Below, piece by piece: positions 43,860 to 45,817 of a stretch of 45,817 nucleotides of DNA. Where the stretch lies: positions 1 to 45,817 of the forward strand of contig CAJSYQ010000030.1 of assembly GCA_910574015.1 (NCBI GenBank), written 5' to 3'. This DNA is from Eubacteriaceae bacterium (lineage in GTDB: Bacteria > Bacillota > Clostridia > Lachnospirales > Lachnospiraceae). The notes under the pieces are model-generated. The model was not told the origin of the DNA. It did no database searches and worked only from the letters and a program-made list of their open reading frames with translations. The translations under genes and the position numbers were made by a program. How positions within the stretch are numbered: position 1 is the stretch's first letter; each line of letters opens with the position of its first letter.

Positions 43860-45087
43860 CCGGCTGGTAGTGACGGGAATGGGTGCCGTGACACCGGTGG
43901 GTATCGGAGTAGAGGAATACTGGAACAATCTGACAGCGGGAAGGTGTGGTGTGGGGCTTATCACACGGTTTGATACCACGGAGCTTCCTGTGAAGATTGC
44001 GGCAGAGGTCAGAGATTTTGACGCAGAAAAATATATGTCCAAAAAGCTTATGCGGGAGATGGATGTATTTATGCAGTACGGGTATGCGGCAGCCATGGAG
44101 GCCATCGGGCAGGCCGGCGAGCCGGCGGCAGAGCCGGAACGCATGGGTATCGTGGTGGGGACGGCGCTGGGGGGACTTTCCCCCATCGCAGAGACCCAGG
44201 ACGGCGTCAGCCGGGGCGAACACAAGAAGGTGAGTCCGCGTTTTGTGCCGAAGATCATTGGCAATGAGGCGGCGGCTCAGGTGGCCATCGCCAAGGGATA
44301 CCGCGGTCCAAGCCTGACTGTCAGTACGGCGTGCTCTTCCGGCGGGGATGCCATCAGCGCGGCATGTATGCTCCTTATGTCGGGACAGGCGGACGCTGTC
44401 CTGGCCATGGGGACGGAATCCGCCCTGTCGCCCCTGTTTATACTGGGGCTGTCTTCGGCGCATGCCCTGTCAACAAGGAACGATGATCCCCAGGGAGCCA
44501 GCAGGCCCTTTGACAGAGACCGGGACGGATTTGTCATAGGCGAGGGCGGCGGGGCGCTGATCATCGAGACGGAGGAAAATGCCAGGAGGCGCGGGGCGAA
44601 GATTCTTGCTGAGGTGGCGGGCTTCGCTAACTGCACGGACGGGTATCATGTGACCAGTCCGCATCCGGAAGGGATCGGCGCTGTATTCTGTATGAAAAAG
44701 GCGCTGGAGAATGCGGGGCTTCAGCCGGAGGATGTGGATTATATCAATACCCATGGCACCTCTACCCCGGTGGGAGATCCCATCGAGACCGCTGCTGTGA
44801 CAGAGCTCTTCGGCGACCATGCAAAGGACATGGCAGTTACCTCTACCAAGGGCGCTACAGGCCATATGATGGCAGCCGGGGGAGTTACCGAAGCCATCGC
44901 GTGTATCCAGGCAATCCGCACAGGCATTATACCACCTACATTGAATCTTGAAAATCTGGATGAGAAATGTGAGAAATTAAATTATGCGGCCGGAAAGTCC
45001 ATCCGAATGGAAGTGACAGCTGCCATGAGCAATTCTTTTGGCTTTGGGGGGCAGAACTCCAGTGTGATTTTTAAGAAATTTGAATAA
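43837..45087 (+). CDS. fabF: FabF-type beta-ketoacyl-ACP synthase II
   Basis: 416 residues. It condenses an acyl group with malonyl-ACP. The catalytic Cys-His-His triad is visible: C166 in TACSSG, H306 in NTHGTS and H343 in TGHMMA, each three residues later than in E. coli FabF. GGFG-type glycines near the C-terminus (SFGFGGQNSS) are present. It is coupled to the acyl-CoA synthetase and stands apart from any fab cluster in view, so it could serve a special acyl product as well as ordinary fatty acid elongation. GAGG lies upstream of its ATG. Confidence 0.92.
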   Translation: MISNPMNSRLVVTGMGAVTPVGIGVEEYWNNLTAGRCGVGLITRFDTTELPVKIAAEVRDFDAEKYMSKKLMREMDVFMQYGYAAAMEAIGQAGEPAAEPERMGIVVGTALGGLSPIAETQDGVSRGEHKKVSPRFVPKIIGNEAAAQVAIAKGYRGPSLTVSTACSSGGDAISAACMLLMSGQADAVLAMGTESALSPLFILGLSSAHALSTRNDDPQGASRPFDRDRDGFVIGEGGGALIIETEENARRRGAKILAEVAGFANCTDGYHVTSPHPEGIGAVFCMKKALENAGLQPEDVDYINTHGTSTPVGDPIETAAVTELFGDHAKDMAVTSTKGATGHMMAAGGVTEAIACIQAIRTGIIPPTLNLENLDEKCEKLNYAAGKSIRMEVTAAMSNSFGFGGQNSSVIFKKFE

Positions 45088-45145
45088 AATTTTCCATAGA
45101 GGATATCCTATCTATAACAATTCATTGGTAAGGAGTTGACAGGAT

Positions 45146-45619
45146 ATGCTTAGAAAATTTCGGATCGCGGTTTTCGCTGCGGCAGTGCTGTGGCTGATCG
45201 TGCTGGTTCAGATTATAATAACAAGATTTTTTGTTTCAAATACAGATTTTACCCAGGCCTTTGCCAAGAATCAGGTAACGGTACTGCGGGAGCAGACGGA
45301 GCGGCAGAACGAGGACAAGAGAAATGCAGAGGAGGGTAACACCTGTACCCAGGGAGCGGTCAGGGGCAGACTGACAAAGGAACAGATGAAGGAACTGGCT
45401 CATGACATGTTCCGCACTATGGGCGGGGGCGAGGTAATGTCTCAGGATTCCCGGCTCAGTGAAAACTACTACACCGCTTATGGTTATACGACAGGGATAA
45501 AAAGTTATAAAACGATAAATGGAAAAAGAATCAATATGAACGTGGCAGTGTCTTATGATGAGAAAAGAGACGTCACAAATGTCCTATTTGGATCGCCTAT
45601 TATCAATACGGATTTTTGA
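45146..45619 (+). CDS. YwmB-like membrane-anchored protein
   Basis: 157 residues with an N-terminal transmembrane helix (residues about 8-30). The extracellular part has RLTKEQMKELAHDMFRTMGG, EVMSQDSRLSENYYTAYGY and RINMNVAVSYDEKRDVTNVL, which resemble the YwmB (TATA-box-binding-like fold) family. In Bacillus ywmB lies beside murA and spoIID; here it stands alone. Ends before a clear terminator. Assignment is moderate. Confidence 0.65.
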   Translation: MLRKFRIAVFAAAVLWLIVLVQIIITRFFVSNTDFTQAFAKNQVTVLREQTERQNEDKRNAEEGNTCTQGAVRGRLTKEQMKELAHDMFRTMGGGEVMSQDSRLSENYYTAYGYTTGIKSYKTINGKRINMNVAVSYDEKRDVTNVLFGSPIINTDF

Positions 45620-45650
45620 GTTATTGAAGGGGATGCTATCATCACTAAAT

Positions 45651-45682
45651 CAAAGCCTGGCTTTTTTAGCTAGGCTTTTTCT
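45651..45682 (+). terminator. terminator after the YwmB-like gene
   Basis: AAAGCCT ... AGGCTTT stem with an inner GC-AGC pairing, followed by TTTCTTTT. Confidence 0.85.
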
Positions 45683-45704
45683 TTTGGCAGATTTATATAA
45701 AAAC

Positions 45705-45817
45705 CACCACTTTACAACTTTTCCATAAAAAAATGTCATACAGGACTTTCTGATGTATAATAAGTTTGCAAACAAAAAAATACGAAAGAAAGTGATCCTG
45801 TACGACAGACTTATTAT
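45705..45817 (-). repeat. right copy of the structured ~115-bp repeat
   Basis: The reverse complement of 15-130, cut by the window end. Within it GTCATACAGGA/TCC-GTACGAC-type arms form a stem (for example GACTTTCT against AGAAAGT), and GTATAATAAGT (45755 region) is the inverse of ACTTATTAT at the very end. It contains no coding sequence; the neighbouring terminator separates it from the YwmB-like gene. Confidence 0.75.

Noticed and set aside
15-45817. Composite transposon spanning the whole window
   Set aside because: The inverted ends are related, but no transposase is inside, and the segment includes rsmA and a tRNA gene. Contig ends in dispersed repeats explain it more simply.
1-45817. 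CRISPR array, phage or integrase genes
   Set aside because: No regularly spaced direct repeats, cas genes, phage structural genes or recombinases were seen.

Overview
The window reads as a chromosomal segment of a Gram-positive, low-to-mid GC member of the Clostridia, most likely a gut Lachnospiraceae. The clues are a T-box-controlled thrS, BspA-type leucine-rich and Ig-like surface proteins, an NfnAB electron-bifurcating transhydrogenase, a secreted GH43 arabinanase, an AgrC/AgrA-like two-component pair and many ABC exporters. I cannot name genus or species. Codon use changes near 17.7 kb. The left part is AT-rich and carries accessory genes. The right part is GC-richer and holds the more core-like genes (rsmA, tRNA-Gly, nfnAB, fabF-like, ywmB-like). 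Both ends of the window lie in related copies of a ~115-bp structured repeat in inverted orientation. This may simply mean that the segment is a contig broken at repeats.

Layout. 0-6.3 kb: an orphan acyl carrier protein next to the left repeat; a TetR/CPBP-protease pair under a 48-bp perfect palindrome; an LRR lipoprotein; and a MerR(TipAS)-ABC-ABC-HTH operon. 6.3-8.6 kb: a threonyl T-box and a ThrRS that lacks the N-terminal TGS domain. 8.8-15.1 kb: an AgrA-like LytTR regulator and an AgrC-like GHKL kinase, both on the minus strand, enclose a plus-strand run of six genes. These encode a secreted small protein, a membrane-anchored Ig-like protein, an acyl carrier protein, a PaaK-like adenylating enzyme overlapping it, a secreted Cys-rich protein with papain/NlpC-like Cys and His motifs, and a membrane-anchored protein. 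This is the best candidate for an undescribed system. 15.2-17.7 kb: TetR-ABC-FtsX operon.

17.8-22.6 kb: a FIST-(degenerate GGDEF)-EAL cyclic-di-GMP protein followed by an oddly built GH43 arabinanase. 22.6-31.7 kb: a minus-strand operon of an AraC regulator, two MacB-like ATPase-permease fusions and a heterodimeric ABC exporter. 31.9-33.2 kb: a small secreted protein, a DUF4367-type membrane protein and tRNA-Gly(CCC). 33.3-34.8 kb: a zinc-ribbon protein and rsmA. 35.0-39.6 kb: a 1535-residue secreted protein with a very Lys-rich N-terminus and repeated Ig-like modules. 39.7-41.9 kb: nfnAB. 42.0-45.1 kb: an acyl-CoA synthetase overlapping a FabF-type ketosynthase. 45.1-45.6 kb: a YwmB-like membrane protein.

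How the genes fit together: the two ends and the middle carry pieces of acyl-carrier and acyl-activation chemistry (two ACPs, one PaaK-like ligase, one acyl-CoA synthetase plus ketosynthase). Four separate regulator-transporter cassettes suggest defence against, or export of, peptides or antibiotics. I found no CRISPR array, intact transposase, integrase or phage genes.
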